A stretch of DNA of 64,000 nt, from positions 486,219 to 550,218 of the forward strand of contig WOFQ01000022.1 in the NCBI GenBank assembly GCA_012184525.1. Reading direction: 5' to 3'. Below, piece by piece: positions 33,253 to 42,412 of the stretch (within the stretch, counting starts at the first letter, position 1; the number at the start of each line of letters is the position of its first letter). The translations under genes and the position numbers were made by a program. The notes under the pieces were generated by a model. The model worked only from the letters and a program-made list of their open reading frames with translations, searched no databases and was not told the DNA's origin. The DNA comes from Xenoacremonium recifei. Lineage: Eukaryota; Ascomycota; Sordariomycetes; Hypocreales; Nectriaceae.

Positions 33253-33864
33253 TGTTTCTCGTTGTTATCGGAGCGGTCGTTAATTGTGCACATGCGATTT
33301 ACTAGGAGATTCAACATGCTCATGCTGGGATTTGAGATGAGGCAGAGTCGGCTATTTGGAAGTATTTTGCTTGCATGGCTGAGAATGAAATCTGTCATGG
33401 CATCATTCAGCGATGTGGCTGTGGTGGTGGCGGTCATGGAGAACTGGCGCAAACGCGTTCTTCCGACAATGCAGATCGCGACGTGTCAGCTCGATAATTA
33501 AAGAATTGCAGGACGGTAAAACGATTCTAGAAAGGCAAATACTCAGAGAGAGTCGATAGCAGGATGTCATGATTCCGCCAAAGTTTGCGATGGCTGAAGC
33601 TTCATGGTTTCGGAGATGGACAACGTGGCGGAATGAGGTAGCGGTCAGCAAGGGGTCCAAGCTGGCCACACACGCAACTCTGTGACAGGATACAGAGGGC
33701 GAGGTCAAAAAGGAAAAGAAAAGAGGTAATCGGAGTGAGGATAGGACAAGCAGTTAGTATAGTCAAGCAGACAGACCCATGAAGTCACGGCAGCAGGTCC
33801 AGCACGCGGGGAAGTATGAGAGGATGAAGAGGGGAAAAGTAAAAGGAGGCAAAAAGATGATGTT
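33253..33864. other. intergenic
   Basis: This is the spacer between tRNA copies 6 and 7. Overlapping short frames on both strands (33262-33708) have no recognised features. Confidence 0.4.
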
Positions 33865-33955
33865 CTCCGGTACAGGGAATCGAACCCTGGGCTCCGCGGA
33901 TCAATTTCTCTCAGGTTATGAGAGCGCGAAATGTTAGCCACTACACCATACCGGA
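33865..33955 (-). tRNA. tRNA-Glu(CUC), copy 7, 19-nt intron
   Basis: On the reverse strand, the mature sequence is again identical. The intron resembles copy 1 at its start and end (TAAC...TTGAT) but is 5 nt shorter. A CTTTTTG terminator follows within 15 nt. Confidence 0.95.
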
Positions 33956-34045
33956 TTGGTGATTGCTGAAAGCTTGGATCGCTATTATGTACTAGGAAGT
34001 CCTGACAGCTCGGAGTCAAGAATAAATATCGTCCGTATTCACTCG

Positions 34046-34282
34046 TCACCCTCTTCTCAAGTCAACAACACTGCCTCCCACGTAGTATCCATGTAAAGCT
34101 TGGTGCATCTCCTCTCCTTCTTCATTGCGAATGATTGTGCCGTCGTCTTGTCCCACCATGGCGTACACCACCTGACTTGCTCGCGTCCGATCTTCGTTCA
34201 GTTTGTCCGATGCTACTTCCACACTATTTCTCAGAAGCTCTAGGTTAGTACCTTCAATAGAACGCCGCAACTCGATTAACAT
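34046..34282 (-). CDS. possible small protein or terminal exon, unknown
   Basis: A 78-residue frame starts at an ATG at 34282 (MLIELRRSIEGTNLELLRNS...). It is helical and charged, ending GYYVGGSVVDLRRG. A GTGAGT and a TTAATCAG directly upstream suggest splice signals, so this may be the last exon of a larger gene whose 5' part is decayed. No family is recognised. Confidence 0.35.
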   Translation of the reverse strand: MLIELRRSIEGTNLELLRNSVEVASDKLNEDRTRASQVVYAMVGQDDGTIIRNEEGEEMHQALHGYYVGGSVVDLRRG

Positions 34283-34774
34283 GCTTGCTTTCCTGATTAA
34301 CCCGCTCGGACAACTCACTACGGACTAGACAGCCATACTGGACCCCAGGGTAATGAAACCGCTAGAAAAGACGCCAGACGATATCAAGAAGCACGGTTAC
34401 CACCTCCGATTGTCTGGAAAGGGCACTCTGGTAAAATGATGGATAATCTATCTCTGAAACCCTCGCAGACCTCCCCAAATAACTAGATACGTGTGACATC
34501 CCTTCGGAGGCTCCTCCCAAAGCACTCCCGGACTTGTTCTTCCTTCTTCTCTACTCGGTGTCCAGTTGTTCGTGGATTGGCATCCCATTAGCGCATTTCA
34601 AGGAACGATGGGCCAGCTTGAAGAAGGTCCCTTATTCAGGACCTGGTGATGAGAAGCTAACGAATGATCCTGACTCGGGAAATCCCAGTTTCGACCCTCG
34701 TGCTCTACGCCGATTCTTACGGGCGGCGAGTCGAGTATTCCTGATGATAATAGGAGAGACGATGATCTTTACGA
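34283..34774. other. intergenic
   Basis: No supported gene. The frame at 34534-34782 has no features. Confidence 0.35.
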
Positions 34775-35504
34775 TCAGATGACGGCGAAGATTGCTTTCC
34801 ACCAAGTTACTGGTATGGCAATCAAGCCCAGAGACATAGCTCTTAGCATCACAGCTAGTCGAAGTCGAACCTTTTGCTGCAGTTTGGTTGGTGTTTGTTG
34901 AATATCTTCTAAGTCGGCGCTGTCACAATTGCCATCGTCATCGGAATCGGATATGTAATCGCCAGGAATCTCGGCATATAAATCACCAGTGTCATTGTCG
35001 TAGATGTCGTCATCCGTATCGTCGTCGACTATCTCATGGGAGTCGACGTACTCTTCTTCTTTATCGTTGATGTCCGCGTCCTTCTCAGGGACATACTCTT
35101 CTTGGTCGCAGATGTTGTCAGTTGACGCACTTTGCGGCCCTGTCGTTCCAGTTCTCGTTACGGTCGGGAACGGGGAACTCTCGATCGTCGCCCGATTTGA
35201 CGCAGGGGAGACGCATTGTACAAGGTCGGACTCCTTTATCTCGACGTGGATATGGTTTGGCCCGTGTCCCTCCAGGATACGTCGACAATTGAGAACAGCG
35301 GCCCGGCCCTGTGGCCAAGATGCAGAGCCAGCTTCCACGGAGATGGATAGAGTCACGGGGTGGTTTGAATTGTCCACGTAGCCGATTCGTAGGGGCACCT
35401 CTGTCTCGCGTTAATGCGGCTGTTATTAGAGAGGGGGAATGCTGCCTACCACCGCCTGTACCCAAGCTTCTTCTTTGAGTCGACTCTTGTCCTTGTCCAG
35501 TCAT
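34775..35504 (-). CDS. accessory fungal protein fragment with acidic linker, unknown
   Basis: Two exons, 35504-35453 and 35400-34775 (52-nt intron), give 225 residues. After MTGQGQES the protein reads PLRIGYVDNSNHPVTLSISV, then a CRRILEGHGPNHIHVEIKES block. That block recalls the N-terminal part of a large uncharacterised fungal family, members of which I believe carry a trypsin-like domain further on. Residues about 110-180 are strongly acidic (DDDTDDDIYDNDTGD). The frame then ends soon after, where relatives would continue. So this is either a short paralogue or a gene cut off after the acidic linker. I make no functional call. Confidence 0.5.
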
Positions 35505-35668
35505 CTTCGAACTTGCCCGGCAGATTAGAAAGCTTCATACGTCGAGAGTGGCGACGACGAAGACAAGGATCTTTCCAACAGGGATGAGATCATCAATAAG
35601 TACGACGGGTATGGCATCAACCACACGTTGAAAAAGTAAATGGACCCTGTTACGAGGCCCCATGCTTC

Positions 35669-36045
35669 TTAGCGGCTCCCTTGGGCAGGAGGAAGAGTAA
35701 AGTCTGCGAAGTGTCGCGAAGTGTAATTCCCATGACCGAGAAGACCATATAAATTACCAGGTCATGAAAAGTGAGAGTAAAATGAAAGTGAACTGAAAGT
35801 GACAAGCTACCAGGTGGGTCCTCATGCAGCTTCCCGTGGTCTGCCAGGTACCTTCTCATCTTGGGTTTGTCCACATCGAGTCGAAACCCCTGAACTTCTA
35901 CCATGATGTTCTGGCTCAACGCCGAGCCATAGGCTTCTGAAAGAGCGTATATACACTCTAGAAATAGATCATTTGCTCTCATTAATTTTTCTGAATGATT
36001 CTGTCCCTTTTGGTCAAGTGAGTTCCAGCCGGTTGCTTGGATCAT
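35669..36045 (-). CDS. possible small accessory protein, unknown
   Basis: The ATG at 36045 opens MIQATGWNSLDQKGQ... The frame can run unspliced to 35650 (131 residues). Alternatively it can splice 35811 to 35703 (107-nt intron), giving 89 residues ending DPPDFTLPPAQGSR. The spliced form removes a hydrophobic tail that looks like translated intron. No family is recognised. It may be an exon of a larger decayed gene with the neighbour at 34775-35504. Confidence 0.4.
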
Positions 36046-36408
36046 AGATGATCATGGACGGCGAGGTGGACAACTTGGCAGCGTTCCCCTTGGTGTTGCT
36101 ACATCGACCAGTCCGTGAATCACTGCCAACGGGAAACAGAGCAGCACCAGCAACAGGATTGTTTGCTCTCGACGCGCGTCCGCCGAGTATTTATCGTGTC
36201 TCGAAAATTTCTGTCTCTCGTCCCGCTTCTCTTCCTCTTCATCTTCAAGCCCACGAAGATCCCCTCCTCCTCGCCCTCCCCGTCGCTCTCCCCGTCGCCC
36301 TCGCCCTCACCAGCGTAAGTCGCACCTTCCGGGAGCATTAAGAAGATGTCACTGACTCATAACATAGCAGCCGATTTTTCTCCTTTTTTTCTTCTTTTTT
36401 TTTTCGAG
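36046..36408. promoter_or_regulatory. zinc-finger gene promoter and 5'UTR intron
   Basis: This is the divergent upstream region of the small minus-strand frame and the zinc-finger gene. A clear intron (36315-36370, GTAAGT, CTGAC, TAGCAG, 56 nt) lies in the leader of the downstream gene. It is followed by a T-rich tract just before the ATG at 36409. Confidence 0.6.
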
Positions 36409-37311
36409 ATGTCGGCCCTCTCGGCTCTGGAGGAGCTCGTCGACAACATGGAGTCGGGCCCCCGGGACCAACCCATCCAAGAGACTCTCAAGGATGGGAC
36501 CCTGGTGGCTCGTTTCGTGTGTCGCGAGTCCTGCTGCAAGTTCTACAACAGCAACTTCCAGACTCGCGAGGAATGGGACCGCCATGTCAAATGGGGTCCG
36601 CACAAGTACGGCGTGGCCCTCGGAGACATGCTGTACGAGAAGAAGGACGAGATCTCCGCCGAGCGCATGGAGACCGAGATTCGATTCGTTCGCATGTTGA
36701 CCTGCAACTCCGCTGGCTGCCCTGGCCGAGGTATGCATTTCGAGAAGCCCTGCCACTACTACCGACACCTGCAGATGCCCGAGCACGTCAACGCCAAGGG
36801 TGTCGTGACCATCTATCCTCAGCCGCATCACCAGGAGCCTGTGAACCCTGACGTGAGTGCGGAAACCATCGCCGGCTTGCGTACCGAGTTTGACGGCAAC
36901 TATCGCTGCGATCTTATTACGTGTCTTCAGTTCGGAGCTTTGTACATGACCAAAGAGGAGCACCAGGCTCATGTGAGGGGACTCATTCACCAGACCGGCA
37001 AGAGATTTCCATCGACCTCCCTCTACCTCCCACACACACACACGGTACTTCCCCATGAAGTACTCGCTGCTCGTCTTTCGGCTCGTCTTTCGGAGGTCGA
37101 GGCTCAAATCGCCGAGATCAAGGCACAGCAGGGTGCTATTATGGGTCGAGTTCATGCTTCCGAATGGCTCAAAAGCGATATCGAGAGGCAGCGGCGCCAG
37201 GATCGTCAGGAGGAAAAGAAGCGCAACAAACCCCCTCGTGGAAGGGTTCGCCAACTACTATCTGACCGGTTCGAGGAGGCTCGTGAACAGGTCCGCAAGG
37301 GACTCCGCTAA
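36409..37311 (+). CDS. C2H2-like zinc-finger protein with C-terminal coiled coil
   Basis: A single coding exon of 300 residues starts at the ATG after a 5'UTR intron. Three Cys/His clusters are visible. The first is CRESC with DRHVKWGPH (about 38-67). The second is CNSAGC with HYYRHLQMPEH (about 102-130). The third is CDLITC with EEHQAHVRGLIH (about 166-195). They are evenly spaced and suggest three divergent zinc fingers. Residues about 220-245 form a short coiled coil, and the C-terminus is strongly basic (RQDRQEEKKRNKPPRGR), fitting nucleic-acid binding or nuclear location. Target and process are unknown. It lies at the edge between the accessory region and the next core block. Confidence 0.72.
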   Translation: MSALSALEELVDNMESGPRDQPIQETLKDGTLVARFVCRESCCKFYNSNFQTREEWDRHVKWGPHKYGVALGDMLYEKKDEISAERMETEIRFVRMLTCNSAGCPGRGMHFEKPCHYYRHLQMPEHVNAKGVVTIYPQPHHQEPVNPDVSAETIAGLRTEFDGNYRCDLITCLQFGALYMTKEEHQAHVRGLIHQTGKRFPSTSLYLPHTHTVLPHEVLAARLSARLSEVEAQIAEIKAQQGAIMGRVHASEWLKSDIERQRRQDRQEEKKRNKPPRGRVRQLLSDRFEEAREQVRKGLR

Positions 37312-37707
37312 GTCCGACAAGGCATGTCAAAGGCACTTTTGTTCGCCAGTTCGAGTTGAAGCTCTGGGATAGGAGGTGTAGAAGATGTACTGTCACGGTG
37401 TAACAGAACGGATGGTAGGATGTGTCTACGTTAGAGGAATCCCAGTGGTGGTGGTATAGGACAAGGGAATGGGACAGCATAATGGCGGGCATCAGAGAAG
37501 AGAGCAGAACTTGTACTCATGAGGCAATGATGTTTCATCGGCCGTTTTCCCGATTGAGGTCACAACTTAGGTAGCTACTGCGAGAAGAAGAAAACGCCTG
37601 TCCTGATAAACCCCGTCCCGCTCTAATAAATGACAATATGTGCAGGTAAAACATCTCTCATAATCCATACCAGCGAGAAGTGGCTAAGCTTGCGAAACTG
37701 TCAGCTT
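37312..37707. other. intergenic, tail-to-tail
   Basis: This is the convergent 3' region of the zinc-finger gene and the MFS gene. Nothing else is seen. Confidence 0.45.
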
Positions 37708-39279
37708 TCAAGCATCGGCCGCTCCCGCCCTGTGTCTCTCTTCCTCTTCTCTCTCCTCTCTTGCCCGCTCCCTCTCATGTTCTCCGAAGAGCGCCAGCAC
37801 TCCCAGATCGTAACTCGCCTTCAAGCTGCCTGCACACACAAACGACACCCAGAAGAAGCCATGGTCGACCAGGTTTCCGGTTATGAGTGAACCGAGCATC
37901 TGCGCCACAGTCTTCGTCACGTTGATCAAGCCCATGACTGCCGTGCGTTCTTGTGGGAGTATGATGGTAGCCAAGAAGGCAGACCGCGGTGCCACGTCCA
38001 TAGACTGAGTGCAAGCGCGAAGTATGAGAAAGGCGAGTGAGAACCGGACTTCTTGGGGTACTGGGATGAGGGCCAGAAAGATGGACGAGGGGAGGTGGCC
38101 GAACACCATGGTCTAAGATATGAGTCAGATTAGGCCTATAAAGCTGTAGCCATGGTAACTGGAAGCTTACGTTGATGTTTCCGAAGCGTTTTGCCAGAGA
38201 AGATGCCCCCAGAGTGGAAATGGCGGCAATGATGCTGGTGGTGAAGAAGATGGACCCGAGCTTGCCGTCTTCAACGTCGTATCTCCAGCGGAAGAAGTAA
38301 GTGATCCAAGACCTGCAACATGTCAGCACGAGTAACAGACCAAGCACCAATTCAGGAGTCATACATAGTCGTCAGACCCGAGGCGAACGAGTCAAGTGCG
38401 AACAACATGACCAGTGGGATAATTATGGGCAGACTTGTCTTCGCAATGGCGGGGAGAAGATTGCAAGATCGAGACTTCTTGAGGGTCTCTTCCTGTTCCT
38501 CATCGGCAGAAGGGGCCTGTAGAAGGGGAGCCCTTTCGCCATGTTGTTTGGATGTTTTGTGACTCTCGCCGAGCTCGACGGCTGGGCTAAGGCACATGAC
38601 GAGGATGAACTTGAGCACGCCCATTGCCGAGTAGCCGTAAAAGATACCTCGGAAGGCCTCAGGAGTGCTCCAATGGAGACTCCTGGTAAGCAGCTCGATA
38701 GTCCATCCGCAAGTCATGGAGCCACAGGCCGTTCCTGCAGCGCCGACGAGGCTGTACCAGGCGTAGATGTCGCTGCGGCTCGTGGACGGGGTGAGTTGAG
38801 CGACGATGCTTTCTTCGATAGCACGGAAGGGGCCGATCTCATTGCCACTGCGAACAGTCAGTATTATGAGAGACTCATGAGCCCTTGATATGATAGACTA
38901 ACCTCGGACTTATGACACCAAAGACCGCCGCCGCCAGGAGCACCCAATAGTTGCCTGAAAGCGCAAACACTACGCCGCTGACTACCATCATCACCGCGCC
39001 AATGGCCAGCACAGTCTTGCGGCCCATACCATCGGCAAACATGGTAAGTATGAAACTCAGGCATACGTCACCAGCCAGGGTCAGAGCCATGAAGACGCCA
39101 ATCTGCGTCTTGGTGATGTCCAGCAGCTGGAGGTATTCGACGAGGACGAGAGTGGTTCCGCCATATGCTGCCATGCGCACGAAGCGCTGGATACAGAGCA
39201 GCTTGACATCGACGCGTGAGCGGTAGAGATTGACGAGGCCGAGCTCGTCGGCGACACGATGCAGGTAGTTGACAGCCAT
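37708..39279 (-). CDS. MFS transporter
   Basis: Four exons, 39279-38903, 38847-38365, 38312-38171 and 38112-37708, give 468 residues with about 12 hydrophobic segments. The loop after the second segment carries an MFS motif A (GDVCLSFILTMFADGMGRK, matching GxxxDxxGRK). A charged cytosolic loop sits mid-protein (about 250-285). The C-terminal tail is Glu/Arg-rich. The superfamily exports or imports small solutes by proton coupling. The sequence does not tell the substrate, though the family resembles uncharacterised fungal multidrug-type carriers. Each intron is short (52-58 nt) with clear CTGAC or similar branch sites. A 20-bp palindrome lies 235 bp upstream. Confidence 0.9.
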
Positions 39280-40435
39280 TGCGAGAGGTGAGGCTATCTC
39301 GATGCCATGTATTGTAGGAAAGAAATTTTGACTTAGTGTTGAGTCTAAAATCGCCGAAAAAGCCCGCAAATGGACCGGTAACACAAGGACTCCAAAATCG
39401 TGATCTTGATGATTTTAATCGCATAGCTACAGCAGCAATCAAAAAGCCTGATGACTCTTATTATACAAAACAGCGAACCTGCTCCGGCTTGTCGTCGCTG
39501 CCGCCAAGCATTGCTCCGAGGCGCTGCTCGGAGTTAAGTGGCAATCGAACGGTCGCTATAATTTGCGCGCCCACCCACTAACACGATGCGGACACAGGAT
39601 GCGCAAAAGGCTCGCTGCCATTCGTCGCCTTCCCTGACAGAGGTTGGAGTCAAAAATAACGACAGTCCATCATCTTTCGGAGCCCGAGATGGGATGGGTT
39701 GCTTGCGAGGCTGGTGATGAGGGCTGTGACGTTTTGCCTGCTTGGCTTACGGGGGCATATTGCCACTGGGGGCTTCATGACAAATAAACCGAATGAGGCA
39801 ATACTTACCTCGAATGTTCTAGGCTATAGGCTTGATGTTGTTTGAGATGTGGAATGAGGATCCGATATGAAGTCAGCATGGTAGCTCTGACTTACACGGC
39901 TCTCGGCACGTTGGCCTCATGGGCTACCCGGGAGTAGATTGGTTCATGTCGAATTCTGCCTCCCAATTAAATTATGAACAGGCCTCTGTCTTCCTGGAAA
40001 TTATCTTATTTGGGACCCATATCTACATGCTTCTTTCGATGGGCTCAGGGCAGGTTTACGACGCTCTGAAGAAAAAGGTTCTCATGATTCCCATCTTCCT
40101 GGTTGCGTCCTGTGTAAGGTAGCCAGCTACTTTACTCTGCATTAGGCCTGTCTTTGTGATCCTCTTCTGGTAGTTTTCAGGAAGACGAAATGAATGTTAA
40201 GTGACCTCGGATATTTAAGAATCCTAGCTCTGTTTTATTCCAGAAGACTTGGATCCCTCAATCATGATCCACCAATCCCGCTGTTCGATCCTCAGGTTCA
40301 TCTTCATCTCAGGCATGAAAACATCTCCCCTCCCATTGGCCCATACCCCTTAGTCATCATCTTATCCAACCTCATCCGCCCATCTGCCTCACGACAACCA
40401 TCTCAACTCCCCTCAAAGATGCCTCCGCCACCGCC
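39280..40435. promoter_or_regulatory. divergent promoter region, MFS transporter / mitochondrial carrier
   Basis: This is 1.15 kb between divergent starts. It contains the palindrome at 39514-39533 on the MFS side and a short upstream reading frame overlapping the carrier start (40419-40439). A frame at 39919-40122 has no features. Confidence 0.5.
39514..39533. promoter_or_regulatory. inverted repeat CTCCGAG-N6-CTCGGAG
   Basis: Perfect 7-bp arms hold paired CCG and CGG triplets. Fungal Zn2Cys6 activators bind paired CGG triplets, so this is a candidate operator for the MFS gene. This is inference. Confidence 0.4.
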
Positions 40436-40439
40436 ATGA
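40419..40439 (+). other. upstream ORF overlapping the carrier start
   Basis: An ATG at 40419 encodes Met-Pro5 and stops at a TGA whose bases overlap the carrier ATG (ATGA). If the leader includes it, carrier translation would need leaky scanning or re-initiation. Confidence 0.45.
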
Positions 40440-41776
40440 CGCTCCGTCGCGATGACGTCCCGGACTCCCAGACCGGCGTCCTCCCGGTGCTGCCGCCCGG
40501 CGACGGCCTCCTCCCGGACCGCGACCCGCGCAGCAACGCCGCCACCGCCGCCTCCGCCGCGGGTGTCCGCGCCCTGAGCGCCCAGGTCGTGGCCTTTTAC
40601 TTCCGCGCCCCGGCCAAGGCCTTCTTCCGCACGCGTGTTGATTATCTGGCATATGCGCGCACTGTGCATCAGGCGCAGACCCAATCGGCGGCCAAGGAGC
40701 CGGCGAGTTCGCGCATGCAGGCCCTGTTGAGGCACTCCTGGATGCTGCTGAGGAGCACGACGCCGGGTGTCCTCACGTCCGCCATCCGCCATCAGGGCTG
40801 GGGCGTGATCCCCAATCAGATTCTCCCGCCGCTCATCGCCAATGTCGGCGTCGGCGCCGTGCTGTATACCAGCTACCTTCAGATCCTGGGCCGGCTGCAC
40901 GAAGAGAGCGGCCAGGCTCGCAAGCGTGTGTATCCGCCGCCGCAGCCCGCGCACACCTTCACGGCCGGCTTCCTGGCGGGTGCGCTGCAGAGCGTGTTGG
41001 CGGCTCCTTTAGATGCCCTACAGGCGCGCTACGACCACCGCGATCTCATGCCCACCGACGGCACTGGCAAGCCGCGCAGCATGTGGACGTTTGGCGCTGA
41101 GAAGCTGCGCGAGATAGGGCTGCGTGGTGTCTTCGCCGGTTGGGGCCTCTCGTTCACCAAGGATAGTCTCGGCAGCGCTGTTTTCTTCAGCACCTTCGAG
41201 TACATCAAGGCTCAGGGCTACTACCGCTTTGTAACGTGGTACTATGGTGGGCTGGAGGAGGACATCGTCGACCTGCTGGCCTCGAAGCGGCCCACGCACG
41301 ACCACCGTCATCGCCGCGCCGACGAGCCCGTGGTCATCCGTCCGCACTACGCCCTCGAGCCGCTGTTCCTCTTCCTCGCCGGCCTGGGCGCCTCGCTCGC
41401 CCAACAGGTGCTGCTGCACCCGCTCACGCACTTCCAAGTCGAGCACTGGGACCATCTCGAGGACCTCGACGCCAAAGCGGCAAAGCTACGCGCCTCAGCC
41501 GCCGCGCACCCAGACCGTCCGCGCCGTCGCTGGCGCATGCTCCGCGCCTACTACCACGCCTACCAAGAAACGCTCGCGGGCTGCGCGGCCGAGGCGCGCG
41601 CCGAGGGCCAGCGCCTGGTGCGGTGGCTGTATCGCGGGTTCTGGTGGAATGCCATCCGGCAGGTGCCCAGCACGAGCGCGGGGTTGATCATCTTTGAACT
41701 GATACGGCGCAAGTATGGGCTGGGGCAGGAGGAGGTGCGCATCACGAAGGACGGGTATGATATTCTGCTGCACTAG
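40436..41776 (+). CDS. mitochondrial carrier family protein (divergent)
   Basis: A single exon of 446 residues. The carrier signature is visible once clearly, PLDALQAR (about 187-194, matching PxDxxxxR). A degenerate version is HPLTHFQV near residue 330, and three loose repeat units of paired helices can be traced. The N-terminus (1-60) is Ala-rich and not a classical presequence. Long soluble inserts (about 285-300 His/Arg-rich and 345-390) make it larger than the typical 300-residue carrier. It should sit in the mitochondrial inner membrane, moving a metabolite I cannot name. It may be one of the atypical fungal carriers with degenerate motifs. Confidence 0.8.
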   Translation: MTLRRDDVPDSQTGVLPVLPPGDGLLPDRDPRSNAATAASAAGVRALSAQVVAFYFRAPAKAFFRTRVDYLAYARTVHQAQTQSAAKEPASSRMQALLRHSWMLLRSTTPGVLTSAIRHQGWGVIPNQILPPLIANVGVGAVLYTSYLQILGRLHEESGQARKRVYPPPQPAHTFTAGFLAGALQSVLAAPLDALQARYDHRDLMPTDGTGKPRSMWTFGAEKLREIGLRGVFAGWGLSFTKDSLGSAVFFSTFEYIKAQGYYRFVTWYYGGLEEDIVDLLASKRPTHDHRHRRADEPVVIRPHYALEPLFLFLAGLGASLAQQVLLHPLTHFQVEHWDHLEDLDAKAAKLRASAAAHPDRPRRRWRMLRAYYHAYQETLAGCAAEARAEGQRLVRWLYRGFWWNAIRQVPSTSAGLIIFELIRRKYGLGQEEVRITKDGYDILLH

Positions 41777-42412
41777 ATGGCGTTTGGGAGGCGTGTATAC
41801 GTATATACGGGATTGATAGAGACTTCCCCGCTTCGGTTGCGTTAAATGTACTTATAGAAAGGGTGGAAATCTCCGATTATGATGATGCTAGAATTAAAGA
41901 CATGATGAAAGACGGTGGCTGTCTGTAACTGAGTACGAGTTTTGCGCAACATGTGATATCTGGTGTCAATCGTCTCACTGAACCCCTTTCTTGTTGTATG
42001 CGGGGACCAACTGCCAGTAAATAGCAACCGACACCACTACACAAGCCTCCCCCAAAATGTCTCCCTTGTCACATGTGCAGATACCTCGAAAGTGAAGTGC
42101 AAAAATATAGTTCCTACAGAATGCTACAACCGCTACTACCCATCTTACTGCTCGCCTGCTCCATCTACACAGCCAGAGACAGACGAGCACGCTCCCCTTT
42201 CTTCCCACCCAAAAAGACCCTTTCCCTGTCCTCCACCGTTACCAAGATCGAGAAAAACACAAAACAGGAAGACAAAAAGATCAAAGCCGCAAGATTTCCC
42301 CCTAACTCCGCCTTCAAAAAGACCCAGAAACTACATCCAGATGAACGAGTAGAAAAGAGACGGGACTCCTTTACCGCCCTGCCCGTTTGTCGTAAGTATC
42401 CCATCACGCCCT
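41777..42412. other. intergenic, tail-to-tail
   Basis: These are the 3' ends of the carrier (plus) and CCR4 (minus). A frame at 41963-42352 has no ATG support or motif. Nothing else is seen. Confidence 0.45.

Noticed and set aside
20299..33955. The tRNA array as the ends of one large mobile element
   Set aside because: No terminal repeats, target-site duplication or recombinase gene could be found. The tRNA copies are complete genes with their own terminators, not partial att-like fragments.
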